Assembly: GCA_916610825.1 (NCBI GenBank)
Contig: OU744450.1
Location: 6,096,030 to 6,160,029 of the forward strand
Reading direction: 5' to 3'
Length of the DNA stretch: 64,000 nucleotides
Source of the DNA: Haliclystus octoradiatus
Lineage: Eukaryota > Cnidaria > Staurozoa > Stauromedusae > Haliclystidae
This document shows, piece by piece, positions 1 through 12,200 of this stretch. A model generated the notes under the pieces. That model made no database searches. It saw nothing but the letters and a program-made list of their open reading frames with translations, and had not been told where the DNA came from. A program made the translations under genes and the position numbers. Position 1 is the stretch's first letter; every line of letters starts with the position of its first letter.

Positions 1-3000
1 CGAGGAGAATCAACTGATCCCTAGAGTAAAATAAAAATAAACAATAACATTAATTTCAATAAATACAAAAAATCAACCTGTCAAGACGCTTTAAGGCTAA
101 CAATTATTGTTTGATCAATATATAAAGCCAGCAATTAATCAACAAACCTCGCTTTCAGAATCGAAGGAGTTTTCCCGAGAGGCTTGCTCCGAATGGCAGT
201 AGCCATCTAAAATTGAAATACAGAATCCATATATTTCGTCAAAAATGACAGCAAAAACAAAGGAGATTGAAACTCCCCGTGAAACTCTCACACAAATGTG
301 GCCTAGTTATAAAGTAAATACAGATTTGTATATTATATGTAGTTAGAAAATTTATGATACTGATAATAAAATACTTTGCAAAATGAGGAAAGGTTCACGT
401 TAGCAAGTCCTCTTTTGGAATAAATAGGGGCTTTTGGATGTTACTATATGATTCAGGTAGTCGATGGAACTCTCTACCCGAAATGATGATGGATCATCAT
501 CATCATCATTTATTGAGTTAAACCTTTAAGCCTATAGTCAGGCTTTTTTTCAAAGGGCTCATTATAAAAAAATATAAAATACAATATAACGTTTTTTAAA
601 AAATACTAAAATTAAATAATTAGTTTATTTACAATAGCATATTTTCACACATTCTGCTATAAGTCGAACTGTCAGCGGTCACTTTCATCGAGGATGGCAG
701 ATCGTTTCAAAACAAGCACCAGTTGAATGGAAAGAGATTACTAGGGGGTCACTCAGGGATTACTCTGTAACAGAATTGATTTCTTGTACATTCAGATGTT
801 GCACAATACAATTGGGGTAAGCGTCAACGAATGGGACCGCAAGGAATATTTATTATTTTTAAATTTGAAAGGAGCGTCAGTAATCTGATACACAAGTTTA
901 TAAAAGCATGAGTAGATCAGCTTTTGTACGACTCATTTCATGCATTCATGCGTTTTTAAAAATGCAGAGATAAGTTAGGAAGTAATGAAATGTTTATGAG
1001 ATAGATAAGTTTGATAAGTTTTAATGAATTTAATAGGGTTAAGCTCATAAGCAAGTATATTTTTACGCAGGGTACGACTAAATGTTCAGCCTTCTGGAAT
1101 CCTAGACGAATTTCAACATTTTCTTGTTATTTTTTTTGTTTCAAGTTTCACCAATAAATCATAAAAATGCCAATTTTCTTCTGAATTTGCTCAAATTTCA
1201 GGAATCCAGGATTCTTCTTTTTGTCGGACCCTGCTTTCATGCAGGGGTAATCCATTACTTTATGATTAGCTTACCTATACCAGCCGATTCGTGCGTATCA
1301 TCTTCTTCTTCAAGCAGATTGAATCTTGATTCTGTCGGATGCCTGTGACAAATCAAAATAAATGATAAGAATGATTGTTCTGGCCAAAATAAGGACTAAA
1401 TAATGTTGAGCAATGCCGTTGGTACTATTAGTCAATTAGCAAAAAGACTATCTTGAATGCAATCAAGTACAATTTACATAGGGTTGGGTTGATAGAGCTG
1501 ATGAACTCACAACGCCTCCCAAAAACATACTAACTTAATAAATTAAAAAACAGACTATTTAAATACAAACTAAATTACGTCATACAAAGCTAATTATGAC
1601 TTATATTAACTCTAATTACATGAAAATGAGGCTAATTATTACAAATACGAGACTATATAAAAACTACTATAATATCGCTATAATCATGCTGTTTTCGCCC
1701 AAACAATGATGAAAATGTTGCGATATCATAGTTATTATATAGTCTAGATAAATATGTAATGGAAAAATGTTCAAATTTCTTACCCAAGTCCTTTAGGATT
1801 CCGCCTTGTCCTTGAAAAGCGTTTTGCAAGTTTGCCAAATCTTTTGCGAGTGGCTATCGGGAAGAATTGAAAGCAGAAAGATGAATACAAGCGGCAAAAA
1901 CAGGTTATAATTGTAAATCGCAGTAAAGTTTTTCGTTTCCTTGAATTAATGGGTATTTATTCATAACTATCACGAGTATAGTTATAATTAATATATTAAA
2001 CATGATTTCACTAAAAACTAGGTTCGAGGTTCGACATTTTGAGTATGTTTCAGGTCAAAACAAGGGCGAAAGTCAAGAGTCAAAGTAGCACGTCATAAAA
2101 ATGGGCGAACAGCATGAGTAGTAATTATCAAGGAGAATGTGGTTCCAAATGTATAGTTTCATGCTAGTAAGCTCGCAGCTTTCACTGTGAAATATAAATT
2201 TAGTGAATCAGTAGAGGATACAGTTTTGCAGGTAACAAAATTTATCGCTAAAGAATTCACCGATTTCACCGTGGAGGCTAAATAAAAAAAATCTTGTCAA
2301 CATGATTTTTATAGCAAAACAACATATGAAAATATACAGTATCTATAACACGTACATTTCCCCATGTGTTTTAATTTGATAGAAAATGCTGCGTCGTCAG
2401 TTGTATAAGGTTGTTGTTGAATGTTTTGTGTTGTTGTCGCAGAATTATTTTCCCCTGTGGTTGTCACGTGATTGGTTGAATCATTTCGAGATGTCACAAA
2501 ATTACGATGATCTACGAGAGAGAGAAATCAACATAATGAGACAAATTCAACGTAGCGAGAAGCAACAAAGCAACACAATTACAGTCGAAATGCTGCATAT
2601 GGTCAGTATGGCCTGAGTAAAAAATCATAACATTATTGAGGTTGTAATAATTATAGATTTTGTACTATACATTATAACAGGAAATGTTACTGACAAATTT
2701 TGTTAAGTCCGCACACGCTTAAACGTTCAATACACTTTAATATAATTATATACAGAACAAATTGGACAACTATCCAGTATTTTACGACCATGCAATTTAT
2801 TTAAACGTTTTGGGTTAAACGACAGAATTTGCCACAAAACAAACGAGCGTTGAAGAAATCCAGCGGATATATGTTCCTGTTTTGCTTCAAAAGTCTGATC
2901 AGTCATATCAGATTAGAAAATATCAGATGTATATCAAATGAATAGGGGGGTAAATACTGTGTAAAAACTGCAAAACAGATAGCTTCATTATATTTTTCTG

Positions 3001-6000
3001 AAAAGTTATACGCGTGATAACAAATTTGCTCGAAGCAAGCTTGAATAGACCACTTCGTTTATCATTTATGAAAATCAACTTACCTTCAAATGAGTCAAAC
3101 ACCTCAAACTCAAAATCGGCAACAAAACCATAATTAATCCACATAATCAATTTTTAATTTATTTATCAGAAAAACAAATATTTGTATTTCACAGCCGTTT
3201 CTTCTATTATAACAGAGTCTATCAAAGTGGGAAAAATTTTGCGAAATAGCTCCACTTGCACAAAAAGATATGCGATATATGACAGCTTGCGATTGATTTT
3301 GCAAGTAGATTTCACACGTTTATAAAGCAAGCAAGTAATCGTAAAAACACAGACGATTTGATAGACGTTAAAATTTTGCAAAACAGTGAAACCTGAACAT
3401 CTCACAGTTTCTTCTCTAGGGAAACATCCGGTCATTCTTAAATCATCTTTGACGTCACTTGACATGTTTTCCATACATACTTTTGACCAATCAAGAAAGA
3501 GTATCACTAAATTGAGGGAGATACTCCAGGAAAAATAATCATCTTACAAATAATAAATTTCCACAGTACGCCAGGACAACGTCTAAAGCCTTTCTCAAGC
3601 ACTGCGATTTTCTCCATTAAAAATCTGCAGCTTTTTTCTGCCTCTGCATTTACTAGTACATGCTTCTATATTTTAAATTCTGCTCCAATTAGTTTACTCC
3701 TGCTCATAACAACAAACAAAATGAATATCATATATGACTCCACGAGATTCATTAAAGGGGCAAAATTGACCGGCGACCGCTGCGAGCATAAGTTGAATTT
3801 ATGCTTAGCGTAATTCAACCGTCTCGCTTTGAAACAATTGTTATACGCAGGCCTAACTTGTAATAAATTCATGTCAACAATGAACATTGTGTTATAACAA
3901 TAATCGTGCACGTGATCCTAAGTGCGTAGCGCCTGCCGGTCATTTTTGCTCCTTTAAGGGGAGGATTAAAAAAAAAAATCGAAATTTCTAAATTTTTTAT
4001 TTCTCAATCAAATTCAATAGTCTTTTTTTTAAATGGAAGCCATGCACTTAAGATTGAGATATATTGTGTTTTTTCAATAGATTTGAATATGTAGTGGAGT
4101 CAAAAAAGTAAAACATGCAAAATTTGAAAATGTTAAAGTACATTTTTTTTTACAATTTAATCAACCTACACCTATGTAACTTTGAGTATAGCATTATGAT
4201 TGATCAATGATACTTCTATGCTAGGAGTTTTGGCTTAGGACTTCTACTTTTCTGATAATTGGAAATTTGAGAAATTTGATAAAATCTATAGTGACATCCT
4301 ACTAATTTTCAGAATAAAAAGACTGACTCATGAACTATATCTTAGATCTTAGTACAAACAAAAAAGGACCATTTGATAAATACCCTGGCAAAATTTGAAA
4401 GAAATACATTGGGAAACAACTGAAATAGATGTTCCTGAAATTTGCGCGTATTACAAAATTGTGAAACTGGGAAAAGCTGACGAAAAGATAGACAAGTGCA
4501 AATAAATTATCAACATTCTGCATACATGTTTGACAGCTATATTATAACTCATGCAGGCATGATACAAAAATACAACATTAAAAATAACAAAAATAATACA
4601 GTTAATCGTCATCCGCATTTAATCCAGGCGCGTAACTGTCATCTTTACTGGCTGATACAATTAGCTGTCTTTTTCTTCTCTTTTTTTTCTGATCATCTGT
4701 AACATTTGAGTCTTTTACTCTTTTCAGGTCTGCAGCTCGGTAGAAATTAATAGTGTAATAATTTTCAAGGATACCAAGGTATTCTAATATTGAAACCTTT
4801 GGAGATAAACCATCATTATACTGTATCACAGCAGATGCCACGGCAAGGTCTAACCTTACTTTACCAACAAATATTTCTTTTGGACATAATGACCAAATTA
4901 CATTGTGAAATGATTCGTTGACATTCTGCGTACCTCCATGAGTGCACTTTGATAACAGTTCTGTAGCAGTCAATGCAGTAAAAACAGGTTTCATCTCTTC
5001 AATTACAAACGCAGGCAGAACTGGGACATCTTTGACTTTACCGCTTTTCACAGGACACCATTCCAAACACTTGCTGTGACTTCCTGCCTTATGATGGTAA
5101 ATGGCCCATACGGCCTTCCTCATCCCCTCTTCGTCTCCTACATTCTTTCTGATGGCAGCCCCATAATGGCCTTGAATACGTAAAAGGACCTTTTTTGTTA
5201 ATTTCCCTTTGCCTCCAATCCCTTTTGAAAATTTGCCGTTTGGTAATAAATATTTCTTCTTTTTACATTCTGTTACCAGGGTCATAAGTTTACGGCCCAT
5301 GCGTTTCTGTATGTGACCTACACATTCCAGCTTAGAGATTTCAAAATCCTTGTATATTGGTGGATTTGCATCTGCCAAATTGCCAAAACCTTTTGAATCA
5401 CCATCTCCCAAATACCCTGTATATTTTAGCCCATAATTTTTTTCAGATCGTCTAAAAATATGGTCAACACCAACTGTTTCCATGGCGCCTGAAGACCCTT
5501 CGTGGTTCTTTGTGCATGAATGATCAGCTGCTGCAGGCTTTTTGGTATCACGGGAACATTGGTTGCAGTATTTTGACAGCACTTCATAGTCAATAAGCTT
5601 TGATGATAGGCCATTGACAGTTGCCACTGTGATTACTCCATTTTTACTGGAGAACCCCCTTCTTTGCCAAGTTCCATCACAGGAAACAGTAACTTCTTTT
5701 CCTTCTTTCAGTTCAATTTCCTTAGCTGCCTTTACCATGCTCTTTTTAGACTCCTTGATCGTCGACTCAACTATTCTTTTTAGGTTTTTGTTCCATGTAG
5801 GTCCAGAAACTAATGGTGGCAAATTTAGTGTTGCACAAAACTTTTTTGTTTTTGCATAATGAAGACCAACATCATATGCTGCTATTTGGAGTCTGTCATT
5901 TGTTTGGTAATGCTTTTTATCTCCTGACCTCGGTGTTGATTCCAGCATTTTTTTTTCATCACATAAACAAGAAAAGGTTGACAAAGATGCCTGACCGTGA

Positions 6001-8311
6001 ATTGTTTCTTCAGAAAAAACCAACTTGCCATGACATGTATTGCAACAAAGGTTCTCAACAAATTTGATTATGTTCACAACACTAATTATTCTATTTCCAT
6101 TTGGCATTGTCAATATATCAGTCTCAGGTAAGAGCGAAAGTTTTGATGAAGATGCACTTTGGATAACATTGCTAATGGATGCAGTCGAAGTTGATGCAGT
6201 AGATATATCTATCACAGCTGTAGATTCAGTTGTTGTTGTAATTGACTCTGAACATTCAGAAGCAGAAACAGTAGGCCTAATATCAGCTGGTAAAGTGTGA
6301 CGGTTGCCATGAAATTTACGAGCTTTCGTTTTGATACGAGGCATCTACGTAAATAAATATCAATTTAAAATAGGTTAGAAGTTATACCAGGCGTGATAAA
6401 CATATGTTACATACATGAATCATCAGTTATTTGGCACAGTTGCATAAAAACATTAGAGTATAATTGTTGACCTAGTGAAAAAAAACCTTCCAAAATTGTT
6501 GTTTACATACCTTGAAAAACTGGAACAGATGAATCTTTATAATAAAACAGGGCACCAAGATGACCAGTAAACATAAATATAATGTAAACTGTTGAAATTT
6601 AGGAGAAATAGATGATGAGATGTAAAATATAACACTGAGTTTGCTATAAACTACAACGATAATATTGAAAATATTAGACCAGCAGCCATTATGAAATTCC
6701 AAAATTTGATCACATGACCAAAATTGTCCAATAGCCAGTCAATACATTTCATTTGCATCTCATTATTGACTGAAGGTGGAAAAAGTGTACAGAGGAAATT
6801 GTGTGATGTCACAAAGATGGTTAGGAGAAAATTATATATATCAGCAAATCTGGAATCCTCACAAAATGGCGATTTCAACCTTACCACGCTTTACAAGATC
6901 GGAGAAGAAATGGAAACAGAGTTATCAAAGCAATTTATATGAAAATCTGCAAACAAACTCGATTTTTAACAGCTGATTTCAAAGTAACATATTTTAAAAC
7001 TTAATTTATCAACATTTGTAGACCGTTTCTGTCAATTTGGAAGCCAGAACTCGAAAAAAGAAAGTTTGAAGTTACCAAATAAAAACAATTTTCGTTTTTT
7101 ATTTTTTTTTGAAAATTTCTTGAAAAAAGCTTATTCGTTCCCTTAAACAACTTTTACATTCATGTCAACAATAAAAATATGTATAACATCATCTATTTCA
7201 TACCGTACAGTAGCTACAAAAAAACCATCTCAAATAACGAATTCGAGGATGTTCAAGTGTACAACTCGATGTCATACGTCATACATACGATAACAGTAGC
7301 CTGATCAACAGTAGTCCATGATATTATTGTTTGTAGCTTGCAATGACCTGAAATATGATTCCGAGTTTGGACCCCATAGTTTTACCCTCTTCAAGAAAAG
7401 GAGAACGAGACGTTTCAATTTAATTAAAAGTAGGGTTTTGATGTGTTCTTTTGTATTAGATAATTGCCTTTATTAATAAATTAATCAGAGCAACAGTCAT
7501 CATTATTATTTCGATAAAAGAAAACCGCATGGTACTTTTGTTAAACTTTATACAAATAATATTGAAATGAATGACATACGAATATCAACCTACCTGCTTC
7601 GACAGCGTCTACAAATTCAGGATTATGTCGTAGCTGTCTAACAAATTCTTCATTTTGTAAAAACATTGCTAATCTTTCATCTTCTAGATAGCGTTCTAAT
7701 TGCTGATCAGTTTCAAATCCATCAGCTGAGTTTATTGAGCCTGTAGTTGAATTTTGTCGAATTATAGGTAGGCCTATTGAGCTATTATTGTTAGTCGATG
7801 TTAAACGTAAGAAATCATCTGATAGTTGTGATAATAGTTGCGGTCGCCAGAAACGGCTGGTGTGTGATAAATTCGTTACATCTTCAGAAATATTATCTGT
7901 TGACGAGGACCCGCCAACAGCCCCTAAAAGTGATAAAGTAGACGTACTGCCTGGGTCACATTCAGTGTAAGCTGGCGGGGGCTCATTAGGGAGACAGCCG
8001 TAATGATCAGCATAACTAGGTAAATCAGGTGATGTTAAATCATTTTCATCTGAAGTAGCTCTGCCATTCTCTACAACCGAGTTCTCAGAAATAAGCAACA
8101 GTTGATCAATTGTTGTCTGTACGACACCGTTGTTTGCACGTAAAACAGTTAGAATCACTTCACTGTCTAAATGTGGAAACATTACACGAAAATCAGTCAT
8201 TGCTTGGTTAAAATTTAACGATCTTGTATCAGAGCTTGTAGACCTTGAATGTGGTGATCTATGAGCCATCCCGTTATGATTTCGTAAACTATGTAATACA
8301 GGTAAAGACAT
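1..8311 (-). CDS. CUEDC1: CUE domain-containing protein 1 (5' part; gene continues beyond the left edge)
   Basis: Coding exons read on the minus strand are 8311-7594, 2511-2356, 1853-1784, 1342-1275, 206-148 and 20-1 (cut by the window edge). All junctions are GT-AG and phases agree, giving about 363 residues so far. The start is the first ATG after an in-frame stop; the open frame upstream begins with TTG. Residues about 35-75 form a CUE domain (ubiquitin-binding three-helix fold) with the MFP motif at 44-46 and the di-leucine at 71-72. Later come YLEDERLAMFLQNEEF and, from exon 2, KLKHMGK running into STRKRF in exon 3, which match the conserved body and C-terminal half of CUEDC1. The family is thought to bind ubiquitin, but its substrates are not visible here. 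The 5.1-kb first intron is mostly a DNA transposon. SMG6 lies just upstream in the same orientation (head to tail, about 0.9 kb apart). Identity is secure; the 3' end is missing. Confidence 0.92.
1068..1233. mobile_element. hAT-like MITE, CAGGGTCCGAC family
   Basis: A 166-bp element in a CUEDC1 intron. It begins CAGGGTACGAC and ends GTCGGACCCTG, with internal inverted AATCCTAG / GGATTC words shared with copies near 23.8, 32.9, 41.5, 47.6 and 54.6 kb. Flanking 8-mers match at only 5 of 8 positions, as expected of an old insertion. It has no coding capacity. Confidence 0.7.
3954..7146 (-). mobile_element. Autonomous DNA transposon with Mutator-like transposase and TTAA-flanked ends
   Basis: The element is bounded by TTAA at 3954-3957 and 7143-7146. 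Inside, the left end reads GGGGAGGATT followed by an A-run, and the right end read on the other strand is GGGAACGAATAAGC followed by a T-run and GAAATTT. These are imperfect terminal inverted repeats of at least about 30 bp. The element is about 3.2 kb and encloses one long minus-strand transposase frame. It lies in CUEDC1 intron 1, in the host gene's orientation. TTAA target duplications are known for piggyBac and Kolobok superfamilies. The encoded protein is not piggyBac-like, so a Kolobok-type or Mutator-related element is most likely. Confidence 0.75.
4602..6344 (-). CDS. Mutator-like transposase, intact frame
   Basis: An uninterrupted 580-residue frame with a real ATG. The N-terminus is basic, followed by a Ser/Thr-rich linker. 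Cysteine pairs at about 100-104 and 126-128 and a second cluster at 260-287 (CNQC then C and H) look like zinc-binding inserts. The catalytic core fits a DDE nuclease of the Mutator-like class: D223 in SCDGTW, D314/D316 in GDGDSKG, then the class-typical Cys-x2-His at C341/H344 (ECVGH), and E477 in NVNESFHNVIW followed by CPKEIF. The expected role is cut-and-paste transposition of the surrounding TTAA-bounded element. No frameshift or stop is seen, so it may still be functional. The assignment to the Mutator-like family is from remembered motifs, not a search. Confidence 0.82.
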   Translation of the reverse strand: MPRIKTKARKFHGNRHTLPADIRPTVSASECSESITTTTESTAVIDISTASTSTASISNVIQSASSSKLSLLPETDILTMPNGNRIISVVNIIKFVENLCCNTCHGKLVFSEETIHGQASLSTFSCLCDEKKMLESTPRSGDKKHYQTNDRLQIAAYDVGLHYAKTKKFCATLNLPPLVSGPTWNKNLKRIVESTIKESKKSMVKAAKEIELKEGKEVTVSCDGTWQRRGFSSKNGVITVATVNGLSSKLIDYEVLSKYCNQCSRDTKKPAAADHSCTKNHEGSSGAMETVGVDHIFRRSEKNYGLKYTGYLGDGDSKGFGNLADANPPIYKDFEISKLECVGHIQKRMGRKLMTLVTECKKKKYLLPNGKFSKGIGGKGKLTKKVLLRIQGHYGAAIRKNVGDEEGMRKAVWAIYHHKAGSHSKCLEWCPVKSGKVKDVPVLPAFVIEEMKPVFTALTATELLSKCTHGGTQNVNESFHNVIWSLCPKEIFVGKVRLDLAVASAVIQYNDGLSPKVSILEYLGILENYYTINFYRAADLKRVKDSNVTDDQKKKRRKRQLIVSASKDDSYAPGLNADDD

Positions 8312-9236
8312 GCTTTTGAATAACACAACACGCCGCGGTCGATGAGAAATCAAGCAACAATGTCAATTAAAACTTCAAATACATCAAATCTCCAAGCCAA
8401 TCTCTGCCATTAAATCACTCCAAGTCATGTAAGTAATGCTTTATTCTTCAATTAAAATACTAAGAAATGACTTATTGGGATTATAATCGTTGATTTAAGA
8501 CGACAGGTCTTGCAGCATTTCGGTCGCGTAGTTGCGCTGTCATAAACAACAAACCGAAACCAATGCAAACCGAAAAGCGATTGACCGTGACCAACTAATA
8601 AGACACGGATTAACCATTAGTACCCAGACTACTTTTTCAATTAGTTAACTTACAATATTGGCTTCTCTGTAGCCATGACAACTATGAATTACTGCTTCTC
8701 AATTATTCGAAAGCTGTAAACTCTAAAAATTAAGCGCTTATTATTTATATGCCCCACAAACTTATTGGTAAAAAGAAACAGTAAAGTTGAGTTAAATCAC
8801 ACCAACAGAACAAGCAATTATTCATCATTGAAAGTGACTAAATTATTATTTATAGATTTTTAAGTTGCTAAAAAGATATGTTCTTTAACAGACATAATTG
8901 AAAATACTTTTGATGAAATTAAACTAAAATCGAAGTGGCTATGATTCTAGCTAAATTCTACCGTTACTTATTTCAAATATCCGATTAACTAACAATTAAA
9001 TAATATCTGATATCATCGTCAACTATTATACATACATAGAATATACTGCTCTTGTTTCCGCAACATGATCTAGTTAAGATTGAGAGTTTAATTTAGCAGG
9101 AGAGATGTCCATTACATATATAACTTTCAATGATAGCTTCTTTGTACATTTTGTCTGAACACATTTTACACAACACCTAACACAATCATGTTGTGTTGAC
9201 TTGACACATATTGTATTAGCTTCTCAAGTTACTCAT
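8312..9236. other. Intergenic gap between the SMG6 3' end and the CUEDC1 start
   Basis: About 0.9 kb between two co-oriented minus-strand genes, so it should hold the CUEDC1 promoter and 5' UTR plus the SMG6 poly(A) downstream region. CpG-containing words cluster near 8515-8620. I see no open frame, RNA gene or recognisable repeat. Confidence 0.5.
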
Positions 9237-9242
9237 TTTATT
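9237..9242 (-). terminator. SMG6 polyadenylation signal AATAAA
   Basis: AATAAA on the minus strand lies 18 bases past the SMG6 stop codon, in the context CAAATAAAATG. This implies a very short 3' UTR, unless a further downstream signal is used. Confidence 0.55.
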
Positions 9243-9259
9243 TGACATATAATTTAAAT

Positions 9260-12200
9260 TTATACAAAACCCATTGACATATGAGCAAATATTCCAATGC
9301 CGGTAGTTGGAACTTTGCAACGATGTGCTTTTAATCTTAGATTTTTATCATCTGTTAAAAGGACTAATTTTCGCTCAACAACCAATTGTTCACCTAGATG
9401 TAAAAAACATAAACAATTTATTATCACAAACTCAAATTTGTATAAATCCTTTTGAAATTTGATGCATAATATATTTATTCAGCCTTCTATATATAAGAAG
9501 CCTTGTATATAGAAGGCTCTGTATTTACTGTGTGTAGTACTCTAATTTCTAATATGTATCTTTGGAAAATTGCCCATCTGAAGCTTTTGGTAAAACATTG
9601 CCATCAAAACAGGTTTTTTCTGGCGCTGGGACTAGACCAAAGAGCTAAAGGCATACAATTGACCATTGTGTCTTGCGGCTCAAAGTTGAAAAGCAAATAC
9701 CATTTTTCAAGCTACAGTCAAACCTGTTATAACGATCACCTCTATATAGCAGCCACCTGTCTATAGTGGTCACCCTTAATAAATAATAGTAATGTAGACA
9801 ATGTCGCCCTACCGAAGGCACCCGTACCAGTCTTCTATTTCTAGATGAGTGGCTTTTTTCGCTGAGAGCAATGATTTTAAACGCTCTTTGTTGATCTCAG
9901 CCGCGACATTGCAGATCAATTTCAACAGATTTCATGGCAGACAGGTATCGATTGTCAATGCGCAACAATGCGCCGCAGCTACTAACAATGCAATTCCCTC
10001 TGGACCATTCCATCCGCCATCCTCAGATGGTACTCATTTGATGTTTCAGGTAAAGTCAAGGCTGAGTTGACCTTAGGGGGATTCGAACCACAGTCGATCA
10101 GATATGATCCGATCTGAAGTTCGGTTGCTCTGCCATCTGAGCTAATCCACCCTACAATGTCTTAAAAAGTATTTTCTGTTGAATCAACCCTGTATATAGA
10201 GGCTACCTGCATATAATAGTCAATTCATCTACCTCTCAGCTGGCTGTTATATACAGGTTTCACTGTACAAGTAATGCAGTGAATCAGGGCATATTCGAAG
10301 ACTGAGCACAGAGGCCGCTGGTCAATTTAATGCCTTTAAAGGATCACAGCCTTAAATTCTGGGGGTGGAGCACATCCCCAACAAGGATTTTGAGTAGAAA
10401 TTTGGACAATTCTGAGACCTAACATTGCAAAATTGTGCAATTTTGGAGCCAAAATTAACAATTTTGAAGCTATTTAAGTACAAAAGCTTCAAATTACTCA
10501 TATGACACACCCATTTTGCAAGGTAAAATTAAAAATGCCACCCAATAGGAGCAGGTTGTTACCACTGTGTAAAGGAGAGGAGGCAAACAGGAGAATGGAT
10601 GTTATCTATAGATCTTTTACTTGAAAGGATTCCTACTTTTGTCAGACCCTGCAGACAAGATACTGAATAGCAAGGACTTTCCAACAGACTTTTGTCAACC
10701 CTTGAGATGGCCCTGTTCCCAGCTAGTAGAAGGATCTGGGTACCTTGAGTGGCTTGTTTTCGTTTCTCATTTTCACAGTATTTCATACAACAATTGAGAA
10801 TCACATCATCATTGTTTCCCTGCAAAGTAAAGTGAGAATATATAAATATTATACAGCAAAAGCAAAGCACAAGGTAGATTAACAATAATACCTGTAAGCT
10901 AATAAATTTAAAATTAAGATTTTGAAAAAGGAATAGCATGACTTATCTATCTATATCCATCTATCAAACCAAGCAAATAAATAACAACCAACAAAAATGA
11001 ACTAGTCTTAAAAACTCAAAAGGAGTTTAGCTCAACAGATGATAGTTTCATAGCAATCCTGTCTTAGAAACAAGAATCATTTTTTATTCAGATCTTTACT
11101 TGAGAGTTTCAAATTTGGGTTTATATTTTATCGTAATTAATAGCTATTGTTGTGGAAAATTGAGAAATATGCTGTCTTTGATCAAATCGAGAACTTCATC
11201 ACAACTTAATTAAATAACATTAAATATAACATTGTGTGCTATTACAACTTATTTACATTACAATATTGATATACTTCCTGTAAACATAATCGTGTCATTT
11301 ATAGTTTTAGTTTAGATTCTAATATACTGTTCTGTGATCAACAACGTTTATTCTCTCGTCTCAAGTTCTAGCTTATTCACATAATACTACATGGCGCTGC
11401 GATTATTCGAACTTTGGGATTGTTATTGTTGATTTGTTATTTATACCTTCGTCTTCGTTTGGTATATTTATTGGTTCATATTTTTCATTCATCTTACTGT
11501 TCGTGTTGTTTACATTATGCCAATGGAGACACGTCAGAATGAAAAAGCTTCCACAAGCACTGCTGGTGATGAAGAATTCTCTGATAATTCTGATTCTCAC
11601 GATCCAATAATACCTTTGGCATCTTCTATTAATCTACCTTCAGGAGATATTCCGCCATGGTTTAACGCCATTTTACAGCAACAACAACAAGCTTTTACCG
11701 CCGCTCTGCAATCCGTCGCTAAAGCAACTTCAAAACACAGAAATAACGAATCTCACTCGGGTTCAGCCAAAAGAATGGACATACCAACATTAAAAAGTCC
11801 TTCGAAGATAACTATTGCCGATTTTCGTGATTGGGAAGAACGATTTTCAGGTTACGCTGCTGCGACACGTTTGTCAACAGACTGCAATCTCGCTGCTCGA
11901 AGAGGCATACTAAGATCTGCAATTCACGACGATTGGTCAAAGTTGTGGACAGCCAAAGTAATCTTGGTCAACGATATCGATGATACAGACGCAATAATAG
12001 ACAAATTTAGTCATTATCTTCGAGATAAACGAAATCCACTGCTTGATCGAAAAGAATTTCACAACAGGGACCAACTTCCTGATGAGACGATAGATCAATA
12101 CTACGCCGTTCTACGCACGCTTGATGAAAGCTGTGGGTTTTCCCCTGAGTTAACATGCGAAACATGTCACGCAGACACAGGAATATCACAAAACATGCGG

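Noticed and set aside
3166..3507. 113-residue open frame in CUEDC1 intron 1
   Set aside because: No domain recognised, composition like translated intron, no splice context.
4496..6300. Plus-strand open frames opposite the transposase
   Set aside because: Antisense shadows of the 580-residue transposase frame with no motif of their own.
8312..8353. Extended N-terminus for CUEDC1
   Set aside because: The frame opens with TTG after a stop; the first ATG is at 8311.
10080..10153. Functional tRNA gene (also 16430-16505)
   Set aside because: A and B boxes are present but stem pairing is poor and the sequence continues into a repeated SINE body.
10559..10743. Reading on past SMG6 exon 18 as the protein's C-terminus
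   Set aside because: The frame loses the PIN motif (AGNRAIS instead of a TDD box). A good donor CAAG|GTACCC at 10744 joins in phase to an exon at 9393-9260 that restores LLTDDKNL and ends in a stop with a poly(A) signal.
11392..11415. Full-length complement to a specific tRNA at the Gypsy primer site
   Set aside because: Only the first ~11 bases make a convincing site; beyond that the spacing does not fit a tRNA T-arm, so the primer tRNA is left unnamed.
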